Below the pieces are notes generated by a model. It had not been told where the DNA came from. It saw only the letters and a program-made list of their open reading frames with translations, and searched no databases. From assembly GCA_036231565.1 (NCBI GenBank), contig JAZAHA010000055.1, forward strand, positions 1-64,000: DNA of 64,000 bases, given 5' to 3'. Position numbers and translations under genes: made by a program. This document shows, one piece after another, positions 1 to 8,756 of the stretch. This DNA is from Maricaulis sp036231565 (lineage in GTDB: Bacteria; Pseudomonadota; Alphaproteobacteria; Caulobacterales; Maricaulaceae). Each line of letters starts with the position of its first letter. Position 1 is the stretch's first letter.

Positions 1-253
1 TGTTTGTGTGAGTGGCGCCGGAGGCATCCCGCACACGGAGATTTACCCGGGTCCCTTGCGGGCCCCGTCTCGAAACCGGCGGGGACGGTCCGGTCGAGCT
101 TTTTGCCGGTCGTCCCTGCCGATGGCCTCGCCGGAGCCTGCCGTGGTCAACCCGGCAGGCGCGGACAAGCTCCGTACTCTTTGCACCCCCGGATAACCGG
201 TCCGGGCCTCGAGTGGTGCGAAGACGGGGTGATTATGCGGGAGGCGTAAGGGG

Positions 254-440
254 GTGGGGATAAGTTTTCTTTCCTCCCCACATCGTGGGGAGGGGGACCC
301 GCGAAGCGGGGGAGGGGCCGCCGCGGCACGCGGCGGGGTGCCGGCGCCTTGCCTTACAGGCCTTCCGGCGCTGGCGCGCCGCCCCTTCGCCCCGATGCTG
401 CGCATCGGCCCACTTCCCCATGAAATGGGGAAGAAAAGCG
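254..440. repeat. Hairpin-cluster intergenic repeat element
   Basis: Several perfect stem-loops lie in tandem: 273-293 (9-bp arms, 3-nt loop), 298-310 (5-bp arms, 3-nt loop), 392-408 (6-bp arms) and 413-433 (9-bp arms CTTCCCCAT/ATGGGGAAG, 3-nt loop). The outer ends are pyrimidine-rich on the left and purine-rich on the right, so the whole element is roughly palindromic. This looks like a non-coding dispersed palindromic repeat of GC-rich alphaproteobacteria. No transposase is nearby. Confidence 0.6.
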
Positions 441-614
441 TGCGGGCGGGGACAAGCGCGAATTTCTCCCGGCCGGATGGCCCGCGAAGGCGGGGTGCAG
501 AGCCGGGATCTACCGAAGTTCGCCTTCAGCGATGAGTTTCCCGTTGGTTCCGGACAGCGCTGCTGCGCTTCCGGGAAAAACGGGGGAGTGAAACGACAAC
601 TATTGCTTTTCGAA

Positions 615-705
615 CGTCATCCTGACGAAAGTCAGGATCCATGGAACGAGGTGCAATCGCGGTATGACGGGAAACGTCCTGTTCCCGTGAGCTGGGTCCT
701 GACGG
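615..705 (+). repeat. Dispersed repeat, copy A
   Basis: This stretch is closely similar to 1385-1475: both start CGTCATCCTGACGAAAGTCA, continue through GATCCATGG and GAGGTGCAATCG, and share the later GGGAAAC and GAGCTGGG blocks. Its right end is more decayed than copy B. The two copies are in direct orientation and flank the AT-rich gene at 891-1358. Confidence 0.75.
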
Positions 706-890
706 GAGCCTGCGCCTGCGAAGCAGCTGCTGAGGTTGAGGGGGGCCTGTGTCTCTTCCTGTCTGCTGTCCTGGCAGGGACCGCGCTCGGGACCACAGGG
801 AGAGGTTGGGAGATTTCGTTGCCGGGCGTGGTGGTCATGTACACAGATATTCTCGGCATAGAGTCAAATGATGACAGAAGAGGTATAAAG

Positions 891-1358
891 ATGGAAAGTA
901 TAATACACTATATATCTTATGTGTTTGATGGTAGTTTAAAATCTGAATGCGGAATTTTAGAACCTGTGCAGTATACAGGAAACTGGCGTGATGTTACTTG
1001 TCTTCGCTGTATGGAAACAAAGGCTATTCGTGAATTTACAAATAGTGCACATGGTGGGGGTGAAGGCCGACGGTCGGAATCGCTTGTTGCTCGTGGAGCA
1101 TATCGCGGTGTCTTTGAGTTCTTTGAGTGGGGAGGCGAGAAAAAGACTGTTGAGATTCTTGGTGGAGCGGCGCTTATTGAGCACTGCGCGGCCCGCATAA
1201 CGAGATATGCGATGAGCCTATCGTTCGGTGGCAGCACTGTTCGGAGCGAGATTGAGCGCTGTGAGGTAAGCTCGCCGCGTATATCCAGCTCTTCGAACGA
1301 GGTGCTAGAGGTGTTGGCCCCCATATTCGCCGAATGGAAGGGACCGCACAATCTGTAA
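891..1358 (+). CDS. Hypothetical protein with CxxC motif, AT-rich gene
   Basis: A 155-residue protein of unknown function. The ATG at 891 has a purine-rich ribosome binding site GAAGAGG at 877-883. An upstream in-frame extension exists but crosses non-coding hairpin repeats. The first 50 residues contain a Cys (in SECG) followed by W-R-D-V-T-C-L-R-C, the kind of C...CxxC pattern seen in small zinc-binding proteins. The rest has no recognisable domain. The 5' half is clearly richer in A+T than every neighbouring gene, and the gene sits between two copies of a roughly 90-bp repeat. This suggests recent acquisition. The coding status of the C-terminal half is less certain than that of the N-terminal half. 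Confidence 0.5.
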   Translation: MESIIHYISYVFDGSLKSECGILEPVQYTGNWRDVTCLRCMETKAIREFTNSAHGGGEGRRSESLVARGAYRGVFEFFEWGGEKKTVEILGGAALIEHCAARITRYAMSLSFGGSTVRSEIERCEVSSPRISSSSNEVLEVLAPIFAEWKGPHNL

Positions 1359-1384
1359 CGAAAACGATATCCATCACCTTCAAC

Positions 1385-1488
1385 CGTCATCCTGACGAAA
1401 GTCAGGATCCATGGCGCGAGGTGCAATCGTGGCAAGATGGGAAACAGCCGTTTCCGCGAGCTGGGCCCTGACTTTCGTCAGGGTGACG
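1385..1488 (+). repeat. Dispersed repeat, copy B, with inverted ends
   Basis: About 104 bp whose left end (1385-1405) and right end (1468-1488) are inverted copies of each other over 21 bp with one mismatch. It could therefore form a long stem, and it resembles a small palindromic mobile or REP-like element. The left 90 bp repeat copy A at 615-705. Confidence 0.7.
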
Positions 1489-1615
1489 GCGTTTGGCAGG
1501 ATCGTCCGTGCTTTCGCCGTCAGCACCGATACAAGCCGGGAAAATGAGCGTGATTTAAGTTGTCTCGTGCGGCCTGTGTGCAAGTCTGCGCGATGGTTTC
1601 CGGGGAGAATTGCCT

Positions 1616-2680
1616 ATGAAATTCCGTCAGATGGCAGGGATGATCGCGGCTTTTGCCGTGCTGGCAGGCACGCCGGCGCTGGCGCGCGAGGACGGCTGGC
1701 AGACCGCCACGCCGCAAGCGCACGGTCTCGATCCTGCGCCGCTTGACGCCATGGTGGCGGAGATCCGCAGCGAGGCGGATATCGGCATCAGCGCCGTCCT
1801 GCTGGTGCACCGGGGCGAGCTGGTCCATGAAACCTATTTCGGCGAGTGGGGTCCCGACGACCTGCACAATATGCGCTCGGCGTCCAAGACGGTGACTTCG
1901 GCGCTGGTGGGGATCGCGATCGACCACGGCTTCATTCCGTCCGCCGAGGCGACGGTGCTGGACTATTTCCCGGAGTATGAGGGCGAGATCGCCAATTGGG
2001 ACGAGGCCAAACGCGACATCACCCTTGCCCACATCCTCACCATGACATCCGGTGTGCGCGGCAATGAAGACGCGATGTATCCCACCGATGACTGGATCAA
2101 ATTCTATTTCGACCAGCCGCTGGCCCATCCACCGGGCGAGGTCTTCTCCTATGCCACGAGCGGCGTGGTGACGCTGGGCAATGTGATCACCCGCGCGTCG
2201 GGACAGCGTATCCCGGCCTTCGCCGACGCCTATTTGTTCGGCCCGCTGGGCATTACCGAATACCGCTGGCCGATCACCAATTCACGCGGCAGCCAGGGGC
2301 TGGCGATGACGGGCGGCGGGCTGTCGCTGCGCCCGCGCGACATGGCCCGTTTCGGCCAGCTCTATCTCGATCGCGGCGTGTGGAATGGCGAACGCATCCT
2401 GTCGGAAGACTGGATCGCGGCTTCCGTTGCGCCGCACGCCGTCTCCGACCTGCATGGCGAGGATTTCGGCTATCTCTGGCGCATGCGCGACTGGGATGTG
2501 GCGGACCGCCAGGTGCGTTCCTGGGAAGCCTGGGGCAATGGCGGCCAGTTCATCATGATCTTCCCGGATCTCGAACTGGTGGCCGTCTTCACCGGCGAGA
2601 ATTACGGCCGCTGGCCGGAAATGGAGCGCCCCTTCGCGCTGATGGAGGACTATGTGCTGCCGGTCTTCGCCGGGCAGTGA
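1616..2680 (+). CDS. Serine hydrolase, beta-lactamase family (class C type)
   Basis: A 354-residue secreted hydrolase of the beta-lactamase/penicillin-binding-protein superfamily (AmpC/EstB-like). It starts with a signal peptide ending in TPALA around residue 23. The catalytic SxxK tetrad is S-A-S-K at residues 88-91, and the second motif is Y-A-T at 179-181, where many relatives have YxN or YxS. The ATG at 1616 follows GGGGAG at 1602-1607; an in-frame TTG two codons earlier is less well placed. It is probably periplasmic. Members range from esterases and D-aminopeptidases to true beta-lactamases, and the substrate cannot be read from the sequence. No regulator is adjacent. Confidence 0.88.
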   Translation: MKFRQMAGMIAAFAVLAGTPALAREDGWQTATPQAHGLDPAPLDAMVAEIRSEADIGISAVLLVHRGELVHETYFGEWGPDDLHNMRSASKTVTSALVGIAIDHGFIPSAEATVLDYFPEYEGEIANWDEAKRDITLAHILTMTSGVRGNEDAMYPTDDWIKFYFDQPLAHPPGEVFSYATSGVVTLGNVITRASGQRIPAFADAYLFGPLGITEYRWPITNSRGSQGLAMTGGGLSLRPRDMARFGQLYLDRGVWNGERILSEDWIAASVAPHAVSDLHGEDFGYLWRMRDWDVADRQVRSWEAWGNGGQFIMIFPDLELVAVFTGENYGRWPEMERPFALMEDYVLPVFAGQ

Positions 2681-2741
2681 TGCCGTCGTTTACGGGCCGT
2701 TCCGGGCCGGGCTAGGGTGCCGCCCGGCACGGGAGGTCTCA

Positions 2742-3272
2742 ATGGCAAAGCTCTTTTTCGGGATGAACCAGTCGCTGGACGGCTATGTCGATCATGACGC
2801 CTTTGCGCCGGACGACGTCCTCTTCCGCTATTTTATCGAGCAGACGCGCGGCCTGGCCGGCAGTCTCTATGGCCGCCGCCTTTATGAGATCATGAGCTAT
2901 TGGGACGAGGATCGTCCCGAGTGGAGCGCAGACCATCGCGCGTTCGCGGAGGCCTGGCGCCGCCTGCCCAAATGGGTCGTCTCGCGCTCGCTGAAGACAG
3001 TCGGGCCCAATGCCACGCTGGTCGGGGAGGACCTGGAGGCGGAAATCCGCCGGCTGAAGGCCGAAATCGATGGCGAGGTCGAGGTCGGCGGGCCGGATCT
3101 GGCGCAGAGCCTGACCGAGCTGGGCCTGATCGACGAATACCGGATCTATCTGCATCCGGTGGTTCTGGGCGGCGGCAATCCCTACTTCGCCGGTCCCCGT
3201 GCGCGGCTCCGCCTCGTCGACAGCACGCGGATCGGGGATGACACGATCCGGCTGCGCTACGCCCCCGCCTGA
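2742..3272 (+). CDS. Dihydrofolate reductase family protein (RibD C-terminal fold)
   Basis: A 176-residue cytoplasmic protein of the RibD-C/DHFR-like superfamily. The start MAKLFFGMNQSLDGYV matches the usual first strand of the fold, where the xxSLDGY segment contacts NADPH. The later EVGGPDLAQSL and HPVVLGGGNPYF segments are typical of the family's nucleotide-binding end. The ATG at 2742 has GGGAGG at 2731-2736; the longer in-frame extension lacks support. Most such stand-alone proteins have no defined substrate. The 3' end overlaps the convergent permease gene by 16 bp. Confidence 0.85.
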   Translation: MAKLFFGMNQSLDGYVDHDAFAPDDVLFRYFIEQTRGLAGSLYGRRLYEIMSYWDEDRPEWSADHRAFAEAWRRLPKWVVSRSLKTVGPNATLVGEDLEAEIRRLKAEIDGEVEVGGPDLAQSLTELGLIDEYRIYLHPVVLGGGNPYFAGPRARLRLVDSTRIGDDTIRLRYAPA

Positions 3273-4378
3273 TCCGGCGGCTCGTCTCCGCCTGCTTCAG
3301 CGACAGTTTCCTCTTCTTCCAGAAGCCCGGAATAGGTCTCGCGGAAGATGAACCAGACCGAGGTGAAGAGGGCGGCGATCACCGGGCCGATGATGATGCC
3401 GACGGCGCCGAACAGGGTCAGCCCGCCCAGGGTGGAGATCAGCACCATCAGGTCGGACATGCGCGCATCCTTGCCCACCAGGGCCGGGCGCAGGAGATTG
3501 TCGGAGGTCGAGACGACGATGGCGCCCCAGGCGGCCAGCGCGATGCCGGGCACGACCTGGCCGGAGGCCGTCAGCCAGATTGCCGCCGGCACCCAGACCA
3601 GCGGCGGGCCGATCATCGGGATGATCGAGAGAAGGGCGGTCACTGCGCCCCAGAAGATCGCGCCCGGTACACCGGCAACATAGAGGCCGGCCCCGGTCAG
3701 CGCGCCCTGGACGAGGGCGATGACGAAGGTGCCCTTCACGGTCGCGCGGATGGTCGAGGTGGCGCGTTCGGCGAGGAGGTCGCGATCCTCGCTGGTCATC
3801 GGCAGCAGGCTGAGCGCCTGGTGTGCGCTCTTGCGGCCGGTCAGCAGGAAATAATACAGCGCATAGACCAGGATGAAGAAGTTCAGCGTCGCCACGAGGA
3901 AACCGCCCGTGCCGGCGCGCAGGCTGGACACGAGGAGCCGCCCCACCGTGCCGGCCAGATTGCCCAGCTGGGTCGTGATCGTGGCCTGGTACTGGATGAT
4001 GGTCTCGCGGAAGGGCATCCAGTCGGGCAGGCCGTAAAGCCCGTCATCGCGGATCTGGGAAACCTGTTCCTGCACCCAGGGCGTGACGCGCTGGGTGATG
4101 TCGATCGCCTGTTCGGCCACCACGCCGAGCAGGATCGCGGAGGGTATGACGAAGGCGAGCAGGGCACCGGTCACCAGCAGGATTGCCGCCAGCTTGGGGC
4201 GCTCGCCCATATGCGCCGCCAGCCAGCGATGCGGGCCCGACAGGAAAAGCGCGATCACCCCGGCCAGGAAGAGCGTGGCCAGATAGTCCCGGATCATCCA
4301 GGCGAAGACCCCCGTGATTGCGAGGGCCAGCACGGCGATGAAAACCCGTTCCAGCTCGATCTTGTTCAGCGCTGTCAT
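3257..4378 (-). CDS. AI-2E family transporter (PerM/TqsA type)
   Basis: A 373-residue inner-membrane protein of the AI-2E transporter (UPF0118) family. About eight hydrophobic segments are visible, with a long soluble loop between the early pairs (WVQEQVSQIRDDGLYG region, residues about 95-150). The conserved IIPMIGPPLVWVPAAIW stretch lies near residue 245. Family members include the E. coli exporter TqsA and Na+(Li+)/H+ antiporters, so the cargo is uncertain. The last 20 residues are acidic and soluble. It lies downstream of the TRAP permease genes on the same strand, 30 bp away, and may be co-transcribed with them. Confidence 0.88.
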   Translation of the reverse strand: MTALNKIELERVFIAVLALAITGVFAWMIRDYLATLFLAGVIALFLSGPHRWLAAHMGERPKLAAILLVTGALLAFVIPSAILLGVVAEQAIDITQRVTPWVQEQVSQIRDDGLYGLPDWMPFRETIIQYQATITTQLGNLAGTVGRLLVSSLRAGTGGFLVATLNFFILVYALYYFLLTGRKSAHQALSLLPMTSEDRDLLAERATSTIRATVKGTFVIALVQGALTGAGLYVAGVPGAIFWGAVTALLSIIPMIGPPLVWVPAAIWLTASGQVVPGIALAAWGAIVVSTSDNLLRPALVGKDARMSDLMVLISTLGGLTLFGAVGIIIGPVIAALFTSVWFIFRETYSGLLEEEETVAEAGGDEPPDQAGA

Positions 4379-4408
4379 GCACGGGCTCCGTCGTGGCGGC
4401 GGTGGTGA

Positions 4409-6004
4409 TTACCCATAAAGCCAGTTCGGCAGGGCTGTGGCCAGCCAGGGCAGGGCGGCAACCGCGACAATTGCCAGAAGCTGGATGATCACGAAGGGGA
4501 TGGCGCCGCGATAGATGTCGGTCGTCTTCACCGCCTCCGGCGCCACGCCGCGCAGATAGAAGAGCGCAAAGCCGAAGGGCGGGGTGAGGAAGCTGGTCTG
4601 CAGGTTCATTGCCATCAGCACGCCCAGCCAGACCGGATCGACGCCCATCATCAGGAGGATCGGCGCCACGATCGGCACCACCACAAAGGTGATCTCGATG
4701 AAGTCGAGGAAGAAGCCGAGGACGAACATCACCAGCATCACCACGGCCAGCGCCCCGAACACGCCGCCGGGCACGGCTTCCAGCGCGGCCTGCACGGTCT
4801 CGTCGCCACCCAGCTCGCGGAAGATCAGCGAGAACAGCGAGGCACCGATCAGGATCACGAAGACCATGGCGGAAATGGTCGCCGTGGAGGTCATCACCTC
4901 GTCCAGAACGCCATTGCGCTTGAGGCGCCACAGGCTCCAGCCGGCGCCCAGCAGGGTGAGGGTGACCAGTGCGCCGGCGGCGATACCGCCCGGCGTGCCC
5001 AGATCGGTGACATAGATCCGGCTGTCCGAGCCGATATTGGCGATGACCACCAGGCCGATCAGCGCGATCAGGGCAACAAGGCCGGCATAGCTGGCCAGCT
5101 GGCCGAGCGGCGGATTGCCGTCGCGGCCGGCATTGCGCGCGCCGGCGATGAAGCTGGCCCCCACAGCGCCGACACCGGCGGCTTCGGTGGGGGTGGCCAG
5201 CCCGGCGAGGATAGAGCCGAGCACGGCGATGATCAGCGCCAGCGGCGGCAGGAGGGCGTGCAGGATGGCACCCCAGTCGGCATGGGCTTCGCTGGCCGGG
5301 GCGGCAGGCGCACTCTCCGGCTTCCAGATCGCCATCACGATCTGGTAGGCGATATAGAGCCCGACCAGCATCAGGCCCGGGATCAGCGCGCCGGCGAACA
5401 GGTCGCCGACCGAGACAATGTCCGGCGAGAAAATGCCCTGGGCGCGCTGGGCTTCCTGGTAGGCGTTGGAGATCTGGTCGCCCAGCAGCACCAGCACGAT
5501 GGAGGGCGGGATGATCTGGCCCAGCGTGCCCGAGGCCGCGATCGAGCCGGCGGCGAGGGCAGGGTCATAGCCGCGCTTGAGCATGGTGGGCAGGGACAAG
5601 AGGCCCATCGTCACCACGGTGGCGCCGACAATGCCGGTCGAGGCGGCCAGCAGTGCGCCGACCACGATGACGGAAATCCCCAGCCCGCCGCGCAGCGTGC
5701 CGAACAGCGCCCCCATGGCTTCGAGCAATTCCTCGGCGATACGGGATTTTTCCAGCATCACGCCCATGAAGACGAAGAGCGGTACGGCGACCAGGATCTG
5801 CCGATCCATCTCCATCAGATTGCCGTAGATACGCTGCGGGAAGGCGCGGAAATGGATCGGGTCGAACAGGCCCATGGAGATGCCCAGGAGGGCAAAGCCC
5901 AGAGCGACACCGGCCAGGGTGAAGGCGACCGGATAGCCGCGCAGCAGCGCCGCAAACGCGGCGATGAACATCAGGAAGGGCAGGATCTCGACGAAGAAAC
6001 TCAT
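4409..6004 (-). CDS. TRAP transporter large permease (DctM/TRAP-T family)
   Basis: A 531-residue polytopic inner-membrane protein, the large (DctM-type) subunit of a tripartite ATP-independent periplasmic transporter. It carries family landmarks such as VPLFVFMGVMLEKS (residues about 70-85), the GTLGQIIPPSIVLVLLG segment and the C-terminal QTSFLTPPFGFALFYLRG segment. It is longer than the common 430-residue DctM because of insertions with extra hydrophobic helices in the middle (about residues 200-350), as in the mannitol/chloroaromatic-type subgroup. It follows the small permease with a 4-bp gap, consistent with one operon: binding protein, small permease, large permease. Confidence 0.93.
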   Translation of the reverse strand: MSFFVEILPFLMFIAAFAALLRGYPVAFTLAGVALGFALLGISMGLFDPIHFRAFPQRIYGNLMEMDRQILVAVPLFVFMGVMLEKSRIAEELLEAMGALFGTLRGGLGISVIVVGALLAASTGIVGATVVTMGLLSLPTMLKRGYDPALAAGSIAASGTLGQIIPPSIVLVLLGDQISNAYQEAQRAQGIFSPDIVSVGDLFAGALIPGLMLVGLYIAYQIVMAIWKPESAPAAPASEAHADWGAILHALLPPLALIIAVLGSILAGLATPTEAAGVGAVGASFIAGARNAGRDGNPPLGQLASYAGLVALIALIGLVVIANIGSDSRIYVTDLGTPGGIAAGALVTLTLLGAGWSLWRLKRNGVLDEVMTSTATISAMVFVILIGASLFSLIFRELGGDETVQAALEAVPGGVFGALAVVMLVMFVLGFFLDFIEITFVVVPIVAPILLMMGVDPVWLGVLMAMNLQTSFLTPPFGFALFYLRGVAPEAVKTTDIYRGAIPFVIIQLLAIVAVAALPWLATALPNWLYG

Positions 6005-6008
6005 GGCG

Positions 6009-6788
6009 TCAGACCTCGCCCTTGAACGTATCGGGGAGGGGCGGCGGGGTTTCCTTGCCGATCGTCATGGCGGCGCGGGCGGCCATGGAGAAACCCTGCA
6101 GGATCATCATGATGGCAAACACCGGAATGGCGGTCTTGAGCAGGAAGACGAAGGGCAGGCCGTCGCTTTCGCGCGATTGCTCGAGGATGCGCCAGGTGGA
6201 ATTCATATAGCCGGTCGAGGACCACAGGATGAGAAAGCTCATCGGCATCAGGGCGAGATAGGTGCCGATCAGGTCGGTCCAGGCCTTGCCGCGCTCGCCG
6301 AGCTTTTCATAGATCACGTCGACGCGCACATGGCCGCCATTCAGCAGCGCCGAGGCCGAGGCGAGCAGGAAGAGAAGGGCGTGCATGTAGATCACGCTTT
6401 CCTGCAGCTTGGTCGAGGCATAGCCGAAGACATAGCGCTGGATCACGATCACGGCGGTGGCGACCACGAGGCCGAGGGCGAACCAGCGCGCTGCGCCGCC
6501 GACCGTCAGGGTGATGCGGTCGAAAATCCCGATCAGGCTGCGTTCGAAATTCCACGCCCCGGCGGGCACCGACAGGAAGCGCCCCATCAGCGCGGTGACC
6601 AGCGGCAGCAGCAGGACGGGCGAGACGAAAAGGCCGATCCGCATCAGCCAGCCGCCCAGCGCCTGTGCCCCGCCGGCCAGATGTGTATTGGCCCAGCCTG
6701 CAATGGCGCCGCCGGTGGCGGCATCCAGTGCGGTCAGGACGATGATGATGGCCAGAACGGCCAGAATCAGACGGTCACCGGGGCGCAT
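6009..6788 (-). CDS. TRAP transporter small permease (DctQ type)
   Basis: A 259-residue membrane protein that serves as the small DctQ subunit of the TRAP transporter. About six hydrophobic segments are visible: two extra at the N-terminus, then the usual four-helix DctQ core (LVVATAVIVIQRYVFGY, HALLFLLASASALL with the conserved HVRVDVIY, LMPMSFLILWSS, and the final IPVFAIMMILQGFSMA). The ATG at 6788 lies 5 bp after the stop of the binding-protein gene, giving tight coupling. An upstream in-frame start would overlap that gene and is not preferred. Confidence 0.9.
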   Translation of the reverse strand: MRPGDRLILAVLAIIIVLTALDAATGGAIAGWANTHLAGGAQALGGWLMRIGLFVSPVLLLPLVTALMGRFLSVPAGAWNFERSLIGIFDRITLTVGGAARWFALGLVVATAVIVIQRYVFGYASTKLQESVIYMHALLFLLASASALLNGGHVRVDVIYEKLGERGKAWTDLIGTYLALMPMSFLILWSSTGYMNSTWRILEQSRESDGLPFVFLLKTAIPVFAIMMILQGFSMAARAAMTIGKETPPPLPDTFKGEV

Positions 6789-6793
6789 GGGCG

Positions 6794-7915
6794 TCAGCCG
6801 CCCAGCACGCGTTCGCGCTGGACCATGTAGGGCATTTCGGAAATCCGGCCCCACTGGCGCATCTTGTCGCGCGCATCCAGATAGCTCTCATAGACGCGGC
6901 GGGTCATCGCATCGGCATTGCCGGTATCGGCGACGACCTGTTCGGAAATCTCGCCGATCCGGGTCCAGATCTCGTCGGAGAAGCGGCGCAGTTCGACCCC
7001 GTGCTCGTTGACGAGCACGTCGAGCGCAATGCCGTTCTGGTGCTGGAATTCGGCGAGGGAGAGATTGTTCGCCGTGAGGCAGGCTGACTGGATGATGGCC
7101 TTGTGGTCGTCGGCCAGCTCGTCCCACACGGTGCGGTTCATGCCGACGCCGAGGCAGGACCCCGGCTCGTGGAAGCCCGGGCCGTAATAATAGGGGGCCT
7201 CGCGGTAGAAGCCGAAGGCGAGGTCATTCCAGGGGCCGACCCATTCGGTGGCGTCGATCGTGCCGTTCTGCAGTGCCGGATAGATCTCGCCGCCGGACAG
7301 GGTGACGGCCGCGCCGCCCAGCTCGCGCAGCACATTGCCGCCAAGCCCGGGGATCCGCATGCGCAGGCCGCGGAAATCGTCCAGCGTGTTGATCTCGCGT
7401 TTGAACCAGCCGCCCATCTGGTGACCGGAATTGCCGGCCTGGAAGGGTTTGATGTTGAACTGGCCGGCCAGCTCGTCCCACAGCGCCTGGCCGCCGCCAT
7501 ACTCGACCCAGCCCATGATCTCGTAGGCAGTCATGCCCATCGGCACGGCGGTGAAGAAGTTGAAGGCCGGCGACTTGCCCTGCCAGTAGTATTCCGCGCC
7601 GTGATACATGTCGGCGGTGCCTTCGGAGACGGCATCGAAGGCCTCGAAAGCGCTGACGATCTCGCCGGCAGCATAGACGCGCACATCCAGCGATCCGCCG
7701 GACATGCGGTTGATATAGGCGGCGACATTGTTGGCGGCGGTACCCAGGCCGGGGAAATTGGCCGGCCAGGTCGTCACCATGCGCAGGCGTTTTACGCCAC
7801 GATTGACCGCCGGTGCAGCCGGTCCGGTGGTGTTTTCCTGCCCCGTCTCCCCGCAGGCAGTTGCCACCGTCGCAGCGGCGATGGCGCCGCCGCTGATGAA
7901 TGTGCGTCGATCCAT
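6794..7915 (-). CDS. TRAP transporter substrate-binding protein (DctP/TakP-like), Tat-exported
   Basis: A 373-residue periplasmic solute-binding subunit of the TRAP system. The N-terminus is a twin-arginine signal, MDRRTFISGGAIAAA, followed by A-T-A-C, so it may be a lipid-anchored Tat substrate. The mature part has DctP landmarks: VTTWPANFPG, FFTAVPMGMTAYE, GLRMRIPGLGGNVL and EWVGPWNDLAFGFY. To my eye it resembles the 2-oxoacid-binding TakP subgroup more than C4-dicarboxylate DctP, but that is an inference. The ATG at 7915 was chosen because it begins exactly at the Tat signal; the frame runs further upstream without signal-like sequence. It is the first gene of the three-gene TRAP operon. 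Confidence 0.92.
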   Translation of the reverse strand: MDRRTFISGGAIAAATVATACGETGQENTTGPAAPAVNRGVKRLRMVTTWPANFPGLGTAANNVAAYINRMSGGSLDVRVYAAGEIVSAFEAFDAVSEGTADMYHGAEYYWQGKSPAFNFFTAVPMGMTAYEIMGWVEYGGGQALWDELAGQFNIKPFQAGNSGHQMGGWFKREINTLDDFRGLRMRIPGLGGNVLRELGGAAVTLSGGEIYPALQNGTIDATEWVGPWNDLAFGFYREAPYYYGPGFHEPGSCLGVGMNRTVWDELADDHKAIIQSACLTANNLSLAEFQHQNGIALDVLVNEHGVELRRFSDEIWTRIGEISEQVVADTGNADAMTRRVYESYLDARDKMRQWGRISEMPYMVQRERVLGG

Positions 7916-7958
7916 GTCTCTCCCCCTTGAGGATCGTGCCCGCCCGTTCCGGCCGGTG

Positions 7959-8714
7959 TCAGTCCTCGTCGATTTCGTCCTCATGGTTAGCGAGTTCGCC
8001 ATAGGCCTGCCAGCCCGACGGTGTGAGGACTTGCAGCGGCTGGTAGGCTGCCTTGTAACCCATCTTGCGGCTGCCGCGCACCCAATAGCCCAGATAGACG
8101 AAGGGCAGGCCGGCAGCCTCGGCCTGGCGTACGGCATCCAGGATCATGAAGGCACCGGGACTGCGCTTGTCCTCGTCCGGATCGAAATAGCTGTAGATCA
8201 GCGATATCCCGTCCTTGAGCACATCGGTCAGCACCGCCGCGACGAGCGTCCCCGAAGCGTCGCGGTATTCGGTGACATGGGTGCGTTGTGCGCCTTCCTC
8301 CACCATCATGACGTATTCGCCGAAGGACATGCCGGCCATGTCGCCATCGCCATGCCGGCTGTCCAGATATCGGCTGAGCAGCTCGTACTGCTCCATTGTC
8401 GCCATCTGCGTGTCGGTGGAGACGGTGAGGTCTTCATTGCGGTTGAGAATCTTGCGCCAGCGGCGCTTCCAGCCGAAATCACCGGCATCGATCCGCACCG
8501 ACTTGCAGGCATCGCAGGCTTCGCAGGCCGGACGGTAGAGCACGCCCTGGCTGCGGCGGAAGCCGGCATGGGTCAGGGCATCATTGAGCGCCGGACCTTC
8601 ACCCAGCTCGATCCGGGTAAAGACCTTCCGCTCCCAGCGCCCGGGCAGGTAGGGGCAGGGCGCTGCCGCCGTCAGGAAGAAGGGAATTTGCCGTGTCGCG
8701 AATGGATGGGTCAC
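7959..8714 (-). CDS. bpt: Aspartate/glutamate leucyltransferase (N-end rule)
   Basis: A 251-residue cytoplasmic aminoacyl-tRNA-protein transferase. It adds leucine to proteins with N-terminal Asp or Glu so that ClpS/ClpAP can degrade them. The N-terminal ATE domain shows the Cys-rich stretch GVLYRPACEACDACKSVRID (residues about 46-65). The C-terminal GNAT-like domain has YFDPDEDKRSPGAFMILD and YLGYWVRGSRKMGYKA. Length matches bacterial Bpt. The start is a GTG at 8714, preceded by GAAGAG. It lies 43 bp upstream of the TRAP operon on the same strand. Confidence 0.93.
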   Translation of the reverse strand: MTHPFATRQIPFFLTAAAPCPYLPGRWERKVFTRIELGEGPALNDALTHAGFRRSQGVLYRPACEACDACKSVRIDAGDFGWKRRWRKILNRNEDLTVSTDTQMATMEQYELLSRYLDSRHGDGDMAGMSFGEYVMMVEEGAQRTHVTEYRDASGTLVAAVLTDVLKDGISLIYSYFDPDEDKRSPGAFMILDAVRQAEAAGLPFVYLGYWVRGSRKMGYKAAYQPLQVLTPSGWQAYGELANHEDEIDED

Positions 8715-8756
8715 TGCGCGCTCTTCGACTCAGCTGTACTGGACGGTCATGCTAAC

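Larger units (their letters stand above)
1..890. other. Non-coding, repeat-rich intergenic stretch
   Basis: No convincing gene is seen before the ATG at 891. Open frames here are GC-driven, read through hairpins on both strands and lack ribosome binding sites. The stretch holds a cluster of hairpins (about 254-440) and the first copy of a dispersed repeat (about 615-705). Base composition falls sharply towards AT from about 840, where the next gene begins. Confidence 0.7.

Noticed and set aside
285..890. In-frame extension of the 891-1358 gene back to 285.
   Set aside because: It crosses hairpin repeats and a repeat copy, shows no coding character, and the ATG at 891 has its own ribosome binding site.
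917..1435. Long open frame on the minus strand opposite the AT-rich gene.
   Set aside because: It starts inside the dispersed repeat, lacks a ribosome binding site, and its product is low-complexity and unlike a folded protein.
3821..4408. Long plus-strand frames opposite the AI-2E permease and TRAP genes.
   Set aside because: They are shadows of real genes, caused by high GC; His/Gln/Gly/Arg-rich products without start signals.
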